Shown here: piece after piece, positions 15,351 through 24,663 of the stretch
How positions within the stretch are numbered: the first letter of the stretch is position 1
How the letters are laid out: each line of letters begins with the position of its first letter
Assembly: GCA_016234805.1 (NCBI GenBank)
Contig: JACRNU010000046.1
Location: forward strand, 1-51,694
DNA from: Elusimicrobiota bacterium
GTDB taxonomy: Bacteria; Elusimicrobiota; Elusimicrobia; UBA1565; UBA9628
Direction: 5' to 3'
Length of the DNA: 51,694 nucleotides
Translations under genes and position numbers: made by a program
The notes under the pieces: model-generated
What the model was told of the DNA's origin: nothing
The model's input: the letters and a program-made list of their open reading frames with translations, nothing else
Database searches by the model: none

Positions 15351-17060
15351 TCAAAGCTTGAATATCCTCAACTCCGGGCCTGCCAGACGGCCGGGGACCG
15401 GCGAGAACTCCTGGATGAGCTTGCCCTGACGGCCGAGCTCGTCGAAGAAGGCCCTGAGTTCGGGCGAGCGCTCAGGCGTGGCCCCATGGCTCGAGATGAC
15501 GACGTAGGAGACCCGGCTGGACCGGGCCTGAGCCAGTCCCGAAGAGACGTCGAGGGTCGCGGTCTCGGTCTGGGAAAGCCGCACATGCTCGGGATTGGAG
15601 CGCAGGTCCGCGGGGGAACGCTTGATGCGGTAGATCCGGTAGCCTCCCCCGGGATGCGACCGGACCATGGCGGCGTAGAGCCTCCAGCGCGGCGAGCCTT
15701 CAGCCTTGGTCTTGGCCTCCAACTCCACGGCCTGTTCCTTGGCCATGGTCAGGCGCGGGCACGCGTGAGGATAATCCATCAGCAGGACCGCGCCCGAGGG
15801 GATGCTCTTCTCGATCCATGCCGTGCCCTGCGTCCTGGTGTCGGGCAGCGAGAGGTCCCGGTTTTGAAGGACGCAGGTCCACAGGCCGGGGCCCAGGGCG
15901 AGGACGAGGCACAGGCCTGTCGCGGCACGGCCGAAAGCCGCGGCCCCGGCCAAGCCCTCACCCGCCAGGAAGGCGATCCCGGGGAAACAGCCGAGCAGAT
16001 AGCGCATCCAGGACCCGTCCGGGTGCGTGCTGAGGCTGGCCGTATAGGCCAGGATCGGCCCGAGCATAAGGACCGCCAGGCCCCGGTCCCTGCGCCACAG
16101 CCGGACCGCCCCCACCGCGACAGCCAAGCCCGCGACCGAGCCCTGGCCCGCGAAGTTCCACACGTTCATGTGCACCATGGCCGCGGTCTCCCAGGCGGAC
16201 CGTTCCCGGATGACGGCCAGGGCGGAGAAATCCCTCATCGCAGCCCAGAACCTCGGGAACTCCAGGAGGATGTAGGGCGACCCGACGAAGAAGCCCGCGA
16301 GGGCGGCGAGCACGCCCTCGGCCAGGTACCGTATGGGGCGGGGCGCCGCCTTCCTGCACGAGCCCGGCGTTTCTGGCTCGGGCGTGCCGCTTCGACACGG
16401 ACGGGAGAGCGGCCTGCTGAGGAGGTGGCTGCACGGGAGCAGGACCATGGAGACCAGCGCGGTGTACTGTGTGGACATGGCCAGGCCCAAGGCAGCTCCG
16501 CAAGCCCAGTGCCATCGCCTGCCGCCGTCCCGATAGATCCGGATGGCGGCGTACCACCCGAGGCTCGCGAAGAGGAACATGGCCATGTCGGGCTTTGCGA
16601 AGCGAGAGGCCTCGATCATGACCGGGGCCGCGGCCAGGACCAGGGCGGCCCACGGCAGGTCCCCGTCCGGCCGGACCTCAGCCTCCGTCTTCCACACGAT
16701 CGCCAGGCCGAGGACCGCGCACAGGGCCGAGAGGCCGCGGCCGATCAGGTAGAACCAGGTCGGATCCCAGGCGAAGAGCCCGGCGAAGTCCGCGACAGAG
16801 CGCAGAAGGCCGAGACCGGACCAGAGCGCGAAATAAACGCCGTAGCAGAGGAACAGCAGGGTGGGCCAGAGCGTGGGATATTTGAAGCTATAGGGGCTGA
16901 GCGACCCGGAGCCGAAGGAGACCGCCAGGTTGATGTGGTGCGGCTCGTCGGAGTTGAAGGTGTGGGGCAGGCCGTGGCCCAAGCCGGCGATCCTCAGCCA
17001 GACCGCGACCGCGGCAATCGCTGCCAGGAGCCACCAGCGTGTGCTGTTGGCTGTCTTCAC
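15351..17060 (-). CDS. GT39/ArnT-like polytopic membrane glycosyltransferase
   Basis: 569 aa from the GTG at 17060, which lies 10 nt after the nucleotidyltransferase stop. The first loop HTFNSDEPHHINLAVSFGSG carries the Asp-Glu pair typical of dolichyl-phosphate-mannose-type (GT-C) transferases, flanked by about ten membrane spans. A soluble C-terminal domain (120 aa) follows. It probably moves a sugar from a polyprenyl carrier to an outer-face acceptor. The loop RSGTPEPETPG is encoded by the third palindromic repeat (16353-16414). The reading frame continues upstream to 17240 inside the neighbouring gene without support. Confidence 0.72.
   Translation of the reverse strand: MKTANSTRWWLLAAIAAVAVWLRIAGLGHGLPHTFNSDEPHHINLAVSFGSGSLSPYSFKYPTLWPTLLFLCYGVYFALWSGLGLLRSVADFAGLFAWDPTWFYLIGRGLSALCAVLGLAIVWKTEAEVRPDGDLPWAALVLAAAPVMIEASRFAKPDMAMFLFASLGWYAAIRIYRDGGRRWHWACGAALGLAMSTQYTALVSMVLLPCSHLLSRPLSRPCRSGTPEPETPGSCRKAAPRPIRYLAEGVLAALAGFFVGSPYILLEFPRFWAAMRDFSALAVIRERSAWETAAMVHMNVWNFAGQGSVAGLAVAVGAVRLWRRDRGLAVLMLGPILAYTASLSTHPDGSWMRYLLGCFPGIAFLAGEGLAGAAAFGRAATGLCLVLALGPGLWTCVLQNRDLSLPDTRTQGTAWIEKSIPSGAVLLMDYPHACPRLTMAKEQAVELEAKTKAEGSPRWRLYAAMVRSHPGGGYRIYRIKRSPADLRSNPEHVRLSQTETATLDVSSGLAQARSSRVSYVVISSHGATPERSPELRAFFDELGRQGKLIQEFSPVPGRLAGPELRIFKL
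16353..16414 (+). repeat. Embedded 62-bp palindromic element, copy C
   Basis: The first 41 nt match copy B at 36 positions. In the stem GCGCC/GGCGC of copies A and B is replaced by GAGCC/GGCTC, a compensating C-G to A-T change that keeps base pairing. AGCGGCC again closes the 62-bp unit. It lies inside a GT39-like gene. Confidence 0.7.
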
Positions 17061-17070
17061 GGCTCGGGAT

Positions 17071-17781
17071 TCAGACGGCGAGGCTCTTGGCGAACCGCCG
17101 GGAGAGCCTCTCGAGGCGCTCCGGGGTCCCGAGGTCGAGCGCCTCGCCCTCCACGGGGAAGCCGTAGAGCTCGTGGCCGGCGCGCAGAACCGCGGGGAAC
17201 ACGTCCTTGAGGAAACTGCTCGGCCCCTCGTCAGGGACATGGTGGAGGAGCTGCCGCCGGATGATCCAGACCGGGACCGCGGCCATGGCCTCCGGGTCGT
17301 CGCTCGGATACTCCGGGAAGCTCACCACGCGGCGCGAAGGGCCCATGACCACGGTCTGGGCATCGTCGTCCTTCTCAGGCTTGCGCAGGGCCAGGGTGGC
17401 CAAGCCCTGGTGAGAGCGATGGAATTCGAGCATCTTGACCACGTCGAAGCGTGCCCAGACGTCGCCGAGGAACACCAGGGTGTCGTCCGGCAGGGATGCC
17501 GCGCCCAGGGCCTTGACCGTGTCCGCGTTGCCGACCCGGGTCTGCTGCACCAGGTAGCGGAGCTTCACCCCCCACTGGCTGCCGTCGGAGAAATGGCTGC
17601 GCACCACATCGGCCTTGACGCCCACGCTCAGCACGATGGAATCGTATCCAGCGGACTTGAGCCATTCGATGTGGTGCTCGAGGAGCGGCTTGCCTCCCAC
17701 GGAGATCATGAGTTTGGGCACATAATCGTCGCCCAATCGCATGCACTCGCCATGCCCACCTGCCAGGATGATGACTGACAT
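17071..17781 (-). CDS. Sugar-phosphate nucleotidyltransferase-like protein with altered signature
   Basis: 236 aa. It follows the plan of NTP_transferase enzymes that make NDP-sugars: VGGKPLLEHHIEWLK, VGVKADVVRSHFSDGSQWGVKLRY, LVFLGDV (metal-binding Asp) and a C-terminal substrate domain. It is clearly paralogous to the HddC-like protein at 34363-35070. The N-terminal loop reads LAGGHGECMRLG where the family has GGxGxR, so the usual phosphate-binding Arg is Cys here. Either activity is altered or the next Arg substitutes. TAGAAT ends 7 nt before the ATG. It heads a three-gene set with two glycosyltransferases. Confidence 0.8.
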   Translation of the reverse strand: MSVIILAGGHGECMRLGDDYVPKLMISVGGKPLLEHHIEWLKSAGYDSIVLSVGVKADVVRSHFSDGSQWGVKLRYLVQQTRVGNADTVKALGAASLPDDTLVFLGDVWARFDVVKMLEFHRSHQGLATLALRKPEKDDDAQTVVMGPSRRVVSFPEYPSDDPEAMAAVPVWIIRRQLLHHVPDEGPSSFLKDVFPAVLRAGHELYGFPVEGEALDLGTPERLERLSRRFAKSLAV

Positions 17782-17788
17782 CACAAGA

Positions 17789-17794
17789 ATTCTA
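17789..17794 (-). promoter_or_regulatory. TAGAAT box 7 nt before the nucleotidyltransferase
   Basis: The -10-like hexamer is separated from the ATG by TCTTGTG with no ribosome binding site, as at tyrS. Confidence 0.45.
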
Positions 17795-17848
17795 CCTGTT
17801 TTTTGCATAAAAACACAACACAATAATGGTGTCAGGCGTGACATCCGA

Positions 17849-20323
17849 TTAGGGCCAGGGATGCTTGGGGTAGCGGCGCTGGAGCTCTTTTTTGATCTGC
17901 GGATAGGCATTGGCCCAGAACGAGGACAGGTCCGCGGTCTTCTGAACCGTGCGCATGTTGGGCGCCAGGATGTCGAAGACCACGGGAAGGCGGCCCTCGC
18001 ACAGGGAAAGGGAGCCCCTTATGCCCACGAAATCACCCAACCGCGCTGAAAGCTCGGCTGGCTTGGACTCATAGTAGGTCAAACGGCCGGCCCTGCCCGA
18101 CGGCAGCTTCCGACGGATGGGAAGGGCCTTATCCAACAGGCCCAGGCAACCGGCTCCCATATATCGACCGATGCAGGCCTCCAGGTCAACAGCCTCGATT
18201 TCCTTGAGGTTGTTCCTGCCCTCGCAGACCTCCTCCCAGATGAGCCTCCAGTCATCAGGCCCCATCTCCGGAAACCCCTGTCCGGGATAGAACCTGCGGG
18301 CCAGACCGACGCGCACGACCAGCTGGCGGACCTTGTCATCGAACCCCGGGTGCCTGAGTTCCCCTTTCGCGAACTTCTCAGCCCACAAACCAGCCGAGGC
18401 CTTGCGGTCCTCGCGCCTGGTCTTGGCCTGCCTGCGCTCAAGCGTCAGACTGCCCAGGAGCAGCCTTTCCTCATGAACGACCCTCTTGGCTTTCTCGTCG
18501 AATTCAGAGACCGGCTTCCACGAACATTCCTCTGGGAACATGCGCTGCACGGCCTGGGCTGAGCAGGGCAGGAACATGGGCACGCTCACAGACCGGGACT
18601 GTCCCGCTCCAGCGGTCTCGTGGATATCCAGGGCGAGGATGAGCTCGGTCGGAAGGACGCCTGTCTTGCCCAGCGGCAGGAGCGCCTTCCTGCCGTCAGC
18701 CAGGCTGTAGACCTGACCGCTGCCTGGCCAGGAGGCCAGCCTGTCCTTGAACGCTGAGAGCCACACTTCCACGACCGAGGCCTCGTCACTACCCGAGCTC
18801 CCGGCGCCGCGGCCATTGCCGCATCCGCCTGAACGCTTGAGCTGGCGCAGGATATCCGAGGCTTCCCAAGGAAGATCCTCGTCATGTCCGGCAAGAAGGT
18901 CCTTTCCCGCTGCCAGCAGGTCCACGGTCTTGTCCTTGCGCCTGGAACCCTGGCTCTCGAACACAGCCGCCATGGCGCAAGCCAGGTCGAAGACCCCTGA
19001 GCCCCGCTCCCGGGCGCCTTCGAGCACAGCCGCCAGTCTTGGAGACACGGGATACATCAGCAGGGCCCTGCCCTTAACCGTGATGGTCCCATCACCAGCC
19101 ACGGCCCCGAGCCCAGCGAGCAGGGTCTTGGCCCGGGACCAGGCCTCGGGCCGTGGAGGCGTGAGCCAATCCAATTCCCCTGGCAGCGAAGCCGCCTGAA
19201 GGCACAAGCCGCTCAATTCGAGCCGCGCCATCTCCGAAGGCACGGCTTCGGCCATGGAAGACTCCTCTGTCTTGGCCCAAAGCCGCACGCAGCGTCCCGG
19301 CCCGGTGCGGCCGGCGCGCCCCGCGCGCTGGGCCGCGTTGCCCCTGCTGACGCGGCCGATGTAGAGCGTGTTGACGTCGCGTCCCGGGCTGTAGGCCGCG
19401 ACGCGGTGCAGGCCGCTGTCGATCACCGCGGTCACGCCCGGGATGGTCAGGGAGGTCTCGGCCACGTTGGTCGCAACCACGACCCTGGCCTGGCAAGGGT
19501 CGGCGTCGAGCACCTTCTGCTGGTCTTCCAAGTCCATGGAGCCGTGCAATTCCTGCAGGAGGATGCCCCTTTCCCTGCAGAAAGGGCCCAGAGCTGAGAT
19601 GGTCCTGCGGATCTCCCTCATGCCGGGCAGGAACACGAGCACGCAGCCTTCCCCTCCCCGGCCGGAGACGCCTCTCCCAAGGCCGGCCGGGGCAGCCAGG
19701 AGGCGCAGTGCACGCAGGCAGTGCTGGGACAGGTCCTCCCGGCCATCCGGAGGCAGCCACCCGGTCTCAACCGGAAAAAGCCTGGCCGAGACCTCGATCC
19801 CCTGGCTGCCTGGAAGGTACGCGAGCAGACGGGCCGCATCCAGAGTGGCGGAAAGGACCGCGACCTTAAGATCGCGGCGCGGCCCCTGCCGCAGGGCCTT
19901 GAGCCAGGCCAGGGCCAGGTCGCATTCCAGGGTCCTCTCGTGGAACTCGTCGAGGAGCACCGCGCCCACGCCCGGAAGCAGGGGATCGGAGAGGACCTGC
20001 TGGATGAACACCCCGTAAGTCTGGAACACCACGGCCGTGTCCCGGCCGCTTCGCGAATCGAACCGCACCTGGTAGCCGATCTCGCGGCCCAGGACCGTGC
20101 CGGTCTCGCACGCGACCCGGGCCGCGAGGCTCCGGGCCGCGATCCTCCGCGGCTGGAGCACGAGCGTCCTGCCCGGGAACTCGCGCCTTTGCTCGAAGAG
20201 ATACTTCGGGACCTGGGTGGATTTCCCGCTCCCGGTGGGCGCGGACAGCACCAGGGCTCCGGGCGAGCGCAGGGCCGACTCGATCCGGTCGCGGAAGGGG
20301 TGGATCGGAAGACTGGCCGTCAT
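17849..20323 (-). CDS. hrpB: ATP-dependent RNA helicase HrpB
   Basis: 824 aa, the usual length for this DEAH-box helicase. Motif I is SAPTGSGKST (27-36), motif II DEFH (125-128), motif III SATLDAARL, motif V/VI VVATNVAETSLTIPGV and QRAGRAGRTGPGRC. The long C-terminal part with FLPCSAQAVQRMFPEECSWKPVSEF is the HrpB-specific domain. The cellular role of HrpB is not well defined. It is monocistronic by context, with 67 bp to the nucleotidyltransferase downstream and a divergent MFS gene upstream. TATCAT ends 9 nt before the ATG. Confidence 0.95.
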   Translation of the reverse strand: MTASLPIHPFRDRIESALRSPGALVLSAPTGSGKSTQVPKYLFEQRREFPGRTLVLQPRRIAARSLAARVACETGTVLGREIGYQVRFDSRSGRDTAVVFQTYGVFIQQVLSDPLLPGVGAVLLDEFHERTLECDLALAWLKALRQGPRRDLKVAVLSATLDAARLLAYLPGSQGIEVSARLFPVETGWLPPDGREDLSQHCLRALRLLAAPAGLGRGVSGRGGEGCVLVFLPGMREIRRTISALGPFCRERGILLQELHGSMDLEDQQKVLDADPCQARVVVATNVAETSLTIPGVTAVIDSGLHRVAAYSPGRDVNTLYIGRVSRGNAAQRAGRAGRTGPGRCVRLWAKTEESSMAEAVPSEMARLELSGLCLQAASLPGELDWLTPPRPEAWSRAKTLLAGLGAVAGDGTITVKGRALLMYPVSPRLAAVLEGARERGSGVFDLACAMAAVFESQGSRRKDKTVDLLAAGKDLLAGHDEDLPWEASDILRQLKRSGGCGNGRGAGSSGSDEASVVEVWLSAFKDRLASWPGSGQVYSLADGRKALLPLGKTGVLPTELILALDIHETAGAGQSRSVSVPMFLPCSAQAVQRMFPEECSWKPVSEFDEKAKRVVHEERLLLGSLTLERRQAKTRREDRKASAGLWAEKFAKGELRHPGFDDKVRQLVVRVGLARRFYPGQGFPEMGPDDWRLIWEEVCEGRNNLKEIEAVDLEACIGRYMGAGCLGLLDKALPIRRKLPSGRAGRLTYYESKPAELSARLGDFVGIRGSLSLCEGRLPVVFDILAPNMRTVQKTADLSSFWANAYPQIKKELQRRYPKHPWP

Positions 20324-20332
20324 GTCAAGTCA

Positions 20333-20390
20333 ATGATAGCATGGGAGCCCCAGCGGGACGCAGACTCGACCGCGGGCGTATTGATACAAT
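20333..20390. promoter_or_regulatory. Divergent -10-like boxes for hrpB and the MFS gene
   Basis: TATCAT (20333-20338, minus strand) ends 9 nt before the hrpB ATG, and TACAAT (20385-20390, plus strand) ends 9 nt before the MFS ATG. Both genes lack ribosome binding sites. The identical spacing on opposite strands supports a shared short-leader start mode. Confidence 0.45.
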
Positions 20391-20399
20391 GACTCCTCC

Positions 20400-21677
20400 A
20401 TGGCCGACGCTCCCCACCCCGCGCCCTCCCGCTTCTCCCACGCCCTGAGAACGCTCAGGAACCGGGACTTCCGCCTCTTCCTCGGCGGCCAGCTCATCTC
20501 CCTGGTCGGCACCTGGATGCAGCTCGTGGCTCAGGCCTGGCTGGTCTACCGGCTCACCGGCTCATCCCTTCTTCTAGGCTCGACAGCCTTCTGCAACCAG
20601 ATCCCCATCCTGCTGTTCTCCCCCCTGGGCGGCGTGGTGGCGGACCGGTTCAACCGGCGGCGCGTGGTGCTCGCCTGCCAGACCGCTTCCATGCTGCTGG
20701 CCGCGATGCTGGCAGGGCTGACCCTCGCGGGCTGGGTGACGGTTTGGCACATCTTCGTGCTCGCGGCGTGCCTGGGGATCGTCAATGCCTTCGACATCCC
20801 GGCCCGGCAGGCCTTCATCGTGGACATGGTGGGCCGCAAGGACCTCATCAACGCCATCGCGCTGAACTCCAGCATGTTCAACGCCTCCCGCATCATCGGC
20901 CCGGCCGTGGCCGGCGTGCTCGTGGGCGCGGTCGGAGAGGGCTGGTGCTTCTTCGGCAACGCGGTCAGCTATGTCGCGGTCATCATGGGGCTCCTCATGA
21001 TGTCCGCGCGGGAAGGCTCCCGCGACCACGGCAACACGAGCCCCCTGGAGGGCATCAAGGAGGGACTGCGCTTCGTCCGGGACACCAAGCCCGTGCGGGC
21101 CCTGCTGGTGCTCCTGGGGGTCACGAGCCTCGTGGGCATGCCCTACACAGTGCTCATGCCCATCTTCGCGGACCGCATCCTTCACGGCGGCGCGGCAGGG
21201 ATGGGCATGCTGATGGCCTCCTCCGGCATCGGAGCCCTGGCCGCGGCCCTGTTCCTCGCCGGCCGCTCAGACACCCAGGGTCTCGGCAAGCTCATCGCGG
21301 GAAGCTCGCTGGTCTTCGGCGCCTGCCTGGTGCTGTTCTCGCTCTCGCGCATCTTCTGGCTGTCAGCCGCCATCCTGGCGCCCCTCGGGTTCTGCATGAT
21401 GCTGCACATGGGCGCGTCCAACACCCTCATCCAGTCCATGGTGCCCGACGGATTGCGGGGAAGGGTGATGGCCACCTATTCCATGGTGTTCATGGGCATG
21501 GCGCCCTTCGGCTCCCTGCTCGCGGGCGCGTGCGCCGATTCCCTCGGCGCCCCGGTGACGGTCGCGTTATGCGGAACAGCCTGCGTGCTGGCCTCCTCGG
21601 TCTTCATCACGGTCCTGCCGGGCCTCCGGCCCGAAGCCCGCCGTCTCATCCTCGCCCAGCAATTGGAGATCCCATGA
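20400..21677 (+). CDS. MFS exporter (EntS/MFS_3-like)
   Basis: 425 aa with about 12 membrane spans. The start RTLRNRDFRLFLGGQLISLVGTWMQLVAQAWLVYRLTGSS is the hallmark N-terminus of the MFS_3 group that includes enterobactin exporter EntS, and GGVVADRFNRRRVVL is the conserved loop 2-3 motif. Probable proton-coupled efflux of a small molecule; substrate unknown. It overlaps the M16 protease by ATGA (21674-21677), so both are translated from one message. Confidence 0.9.
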   Translation: MADAPHPAPSRFSHALRTLRNRDFRLFLGGQLISLVGTWMQLVAQAWLVYRLTGSSLLLGSTAFCNQIPILLFSPLGGVVADRFNRRRVVLACQTASMLLAAMLAGLTLAGWVTVWHIFVLAACLGIVNAFDIPARQAFIVDMVGRKDLINAIALNSSMFNASRIIGPAVAGVLVGAVGEGWCFFGNAVSYVAVIMGLLMMSAREGSRDHGNTSPLEGIKEGLRFVRDTKPVRALLVLLGVTSLVGMPYTVLMPIFADRILHGGAAGMGMLMASSGIGALAAALFLAGRSDTQGLGKLIAGSSLVFGACLVLFSLSRIFWLSAAILAPLGFCMMLHMGASNTLIQSMVPDGLRGRVMATYSMVFMGMAPFGSLLAGACADSLGAPVTVALCGTACVLASSVFITVLPGLRPEARRLILAQQLEIP

Positions 21678-24619
21678 TCAAGAAAACAGTCCTCGCCGCG
21701 GCCCTCGCCGTCCTGGTCTTGTCTTTCCGGCCCGCCATCGCCTCCTCCGCGCCCGGACCCGCGGCAGCCCCGGCGGAGGCGTGGGAGCAGTCGTCCCGCC
21801 TTCCGGGCCTCGTTCCCGAGCCCCTGGCCGGTGACCCGCTCCGGGTCACGGTGCACCGGCTCAAGAACGGGCTGACGGTCTACCTCTCTCCCAACCGGGA
21901 AGAGCCGCGCGTCGCGGCTTGGATCGCGGTGCGGGCGGGCTCCAGGCACGACCCCTCCGAGCTCACCGGCATGGCGCACTACCTCGAGCACATGTTCTTC
22001 AAGGGCAGCCGGCGGCTGGGCACGCTCGACTTTGCCGCTGAGCGGACCGGGCTCGACGCCATCCGCAAGCTCTACGAGGAGCGCTTCGTTTCCACGGACA
22101 CGGCCAAGCGCTCCGAGATCTACGGCCGCATCGACCGGGAGAACGTGGAAGCCGCGAAGTCCGCCGTGCCCAACGAGCTCTCCAAGGTCTACAAGCAGCT
22201 GGGATTCCGCAACATCAACGCCTTCACCTCCAACGACATGACCGTGTACGTCACGGACCTGCCGAGGAACCGCCTGGCCGCCTGGGCCAGGCTGGAGAGC
22301 GACCGGTTCCAGTCCCCGGTCCTGCGCTTCTTCCAGAGCGAGATCGAGACGGTCTACGAAGAGAAGAACCGGTCCATGGACAACCCGGACCGCATCCTCG
22401 ACGAGGCCCTCAGCAAGACGCTCTTCCAAGACCACCCCTACGGCCGCACGACTCTGGGCTCGGTCGAGCACCTCAAGAACCCCTCGCTCGAGCGGCTCTA
22501 CGCCTTCATCGACAGGCACTACCTTCCCAACAACATGGCCGTGGCCCTGGCCGGAGACTTCGACCGCAAGGAGGCCCTCGCTCTCATCGAGCGCGAGTTC
22601 GGGTCCTGGGAGCCCAAGCCCCTGACCCCGCCCGAGGCCTTCGCCGCGCCCGCCACGACCGCGGCCGGCCGCGTCGAGGTCCGCTACGAGTCCGAGGAGC
22701 AGGTCTCCATCGCCTGGCTCCTTCCGCCCTACGGGGCTCCGGAGCGCGACGCCCTGACCGTCCTGGGCATGGTGCTGGACAACGGGCGCTCCGGCATCGT
22801 GGACCTGACCCTGAACCAGGCCCAGAAGGTCAAGCGCGCGGGCGCGGGACCATGGTTCCTCAACGAAGCCGGGATCTTCGAGCTCTGGGCCGTGCCCAAG
22901 GCCAGCCAGACCCTCGAGGAGGCCGAGTCCCTCCTGCTGGCCGCGGTCGAGCGCCTTAAGGCCGGCGAGTTCACGGACTCGGACCTCGAGGCCATCATCA
23001 CGGACTTCGAGATCAACGAGAAGCGCAAGCTCGAATCTAATGGGTCCCGGGTGAGCCAGATGGCCATGTCCTTCCTCCATTTCGAGGAGTGGCGGCACGC
23101 TGCCGGCCGCGTGGAGAGGCTCAGGAAGGTGACGCGCCAGGACGTCATCACTGCCGCCCGCCGGCATCTCGGCGGCGCCAGGGTGACGGCTCTGCGCCGG
23201 CAGGGCAAGCCCGTCATCGCGTCCATCCCAAAGCCCGGGTTCACGAAGCTCGACATCGCCCCGGACAGAGAGTCCGCCTTCTACCGCAAGCTCGTGTCCA
23301 TGCCGGCCAAGCCCATCGAGCCCCGCTGGCTCTCAGAGGGCCGCGACTTTCGGGTCCTGCCCGCCCCCTGGGGAAAGCTCGTGGCAGCCAGGAACCCGTT
23401 CAACGATCTTTTCTCCCTTGAGTTCGTCTTCGAACGCGGCTGGCGCTCCGAGCGCTCACTCTGCGCGGCCCTGGACCTCCTCGGCCTTTCAGGCGGGGGA
23501 ACCCTCTCCGCGGACGACTTCAAAAAGAAGCTCTACTCCCTGGGCACGGACATGGGGACCTCGTGCGGGGAAGACCGCTCCACCGTGCGCCTTTCCGGCC
23601 TGGAGCGCAACCTCGAGGAATCCCTGAAGCTCCTGTTCCTGCGCTTCGGCATCCCGAACACCGCCCCGGACACCCTGTCCAAGATGGTCTCGGTCAAGAT
23701 CGGGGCCCACAAGGACAACAAGCTCAACCCGTCCTATGTGAACAACGCGCTCAACGCGTGGGCCCTGAGAGGCTCCTCTTCCGCGGTCCTGGGAGAGCTC
23801 ACGGATACGGAGCTCCGCGGCCTCGAGGAAAAAGGGCTCCTGCGCCTCCTAAAGACCTTCTTCGACCACCCGCGCCGCGCGGGTTACGTCGGCACCCGCG
23901 ACCCCCGGAAGGTCCTTCCCCTGCTCGGATACCGCGAAGGACGCTTCCCTGCTCCGCCCGGCAGGGAGCCCCGCCGCTACCGTAGGCCCCCCAGCGGCGA
24001 GGTCCTGTTCACGCACCGGGACATGGTCCAGGCGCAGGTGGGCATCACCGCGGCCGACGAGGTCTACGACACGGCCAGAGCCGTGGACTACAGCTTCTTC
24101 TCCGACTATGCCGGCGGAGGCATGAGTTCCGTCATCTTCCAGGAGGTGCGGGAAGCCCGCTCGCTCGCCTACTCGGCCTCAGGCGGCTACTCCCCGGGCG
24201 ACCGCAAGGCTGACGAGAACATCCTCTGGGGCGCGCTCGGGACCCAGGCGGACAAGACGGTCGAGGCCGCGACCCTGCTCCGGAGCCTGCTGGCCAAGCT
24301 CCCGCTCACCGAGGAGCGCTTCGGCCAGACCAAGAGGACCATCGAGGAGCGCTACCGCTCCACTCCCACCGAGTTCCGCGACATCCCCGGGTCCGTTTTC
24401 TCCTGGGAGGACAAAGGCCTGACCAAGGACCCCAGGCCCGAACGCTTCAAGAAGTCCCTTTCCTACGCTCTCGATGACCTGCGGCGCTTTGCGGCCCGTT
24501 TCGAGGCAGCGCCCAAGACCGTCACGGTCCTCGGCAGCCGGACCAAGGTGGACCTCGACGGGCTGCGGCAGCTCGGGGACTTCACGGAGAAGCCGCTCGA
24601 CGAGCTCTTCCCCTACTGA
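21674..24619 (+). CDS. M16 family zinc metallopeptidase, two-domain, secreted
   Basis: 981 aa, about twice a single M16 half. Residues 1-24 form a signal peptide ending near ASSA. The inverted zinc motif HYLEH is at 102-106 and the distal Glu lies in ETVYEEKNRSMDNPD, so the first half is catalytic. A second M16 repeat (from about 520) has no HxxEH and should be structural, closing the clam-shell chamber as in pitrilysin-type enzymes. It probably degrades peptides in the periplasm. Coupling to the upstream exporter by a 4-nt overlap suggests a joint role in peptide export or clearance. Confidence 0.92.
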   Translation: MIKKTVLAAALAVLVLSFRPAIASSAPGPAAAPAEAWEQSSRLPGLVPEPLAGDPLRVTVHRLKNGLTVYLSPNREEPRVAAWIAVRAGSRHDPSELTGMAHYLEHMFFKGSRRLGTLDFAAERTGLDAIRKLYEERFVSTDTAKRSEIYGRIDRENVEAAKSAVPNELSKVYKQLGFRNINAFTSNDMTVYVTDLPRNRLAAWARLESDRFQSPVLRFFQSEIETVYEEKNRSMDNPDRILDEALSKTLFQDHPYGRTTLGSVEHLKNPSLERLYAFIDRHYLPNNMAVALAGDFDRKEALALIEREFGSWEPKPLTPPEAFAAPATTAAGRVEVRYESEEQVSIAWLLPPYGAPERDALTVLGMVLDNGRSGIVDLTLNQAQKVKRAGAGPWFLNEAGIFELWAVPKASQTLEEAESLLLAAVERLKAGEFTDSDLEAIITDFEINEKRKLESNGSRVSQMAMSFLHFEEWRHAAGRVERLRKVTRQDVITAARRHLGGARVTALRRQGKPVIASIPKPGFTKLDIAPDRESAFYRKLVSMPAKPIEPRWLSEGRDFRVLPAPWGKLVAARNPFNDLFSLEFVFERGWRSERSLCAALDLLGLSGGGTLSADDFKKKLYSLGTDMGTSCGEDRSTVRLSGLERNLEESLKLLFLRFGIPNTAPDTLSKMVSVKIGAHKDNKLNPSYVNNALNAWALRGSSSAVLGELTDTELRGLEEKGLLRLLKTFFDHPRRAGYVGTRDPRKVLPLLGYREGRFPAPPGREPRRYRRPPSGEVLFTHRDMVQAQVGITAADEVYDTARAVDYSFFSDYAGGGMSSVIFQEVREARSLAYSASGGYSPGDRKADENILWGALGTQADKTVEAATLLRSLLAKLPLTEERFGQTKRTIEERYRSTPTEFRDIPGSVFSWEDKGLTKDPRPERFKKSLSYALDDLRRFAARFEAAPKTVTVLGSRTKVDLDGLRQLGDFTEKPLDELFPY

Positions 24620-24663
24620 GAGCCCTCCCCTCGCTGCCAGGATTTTGTTATAGTCCCTCTGCT

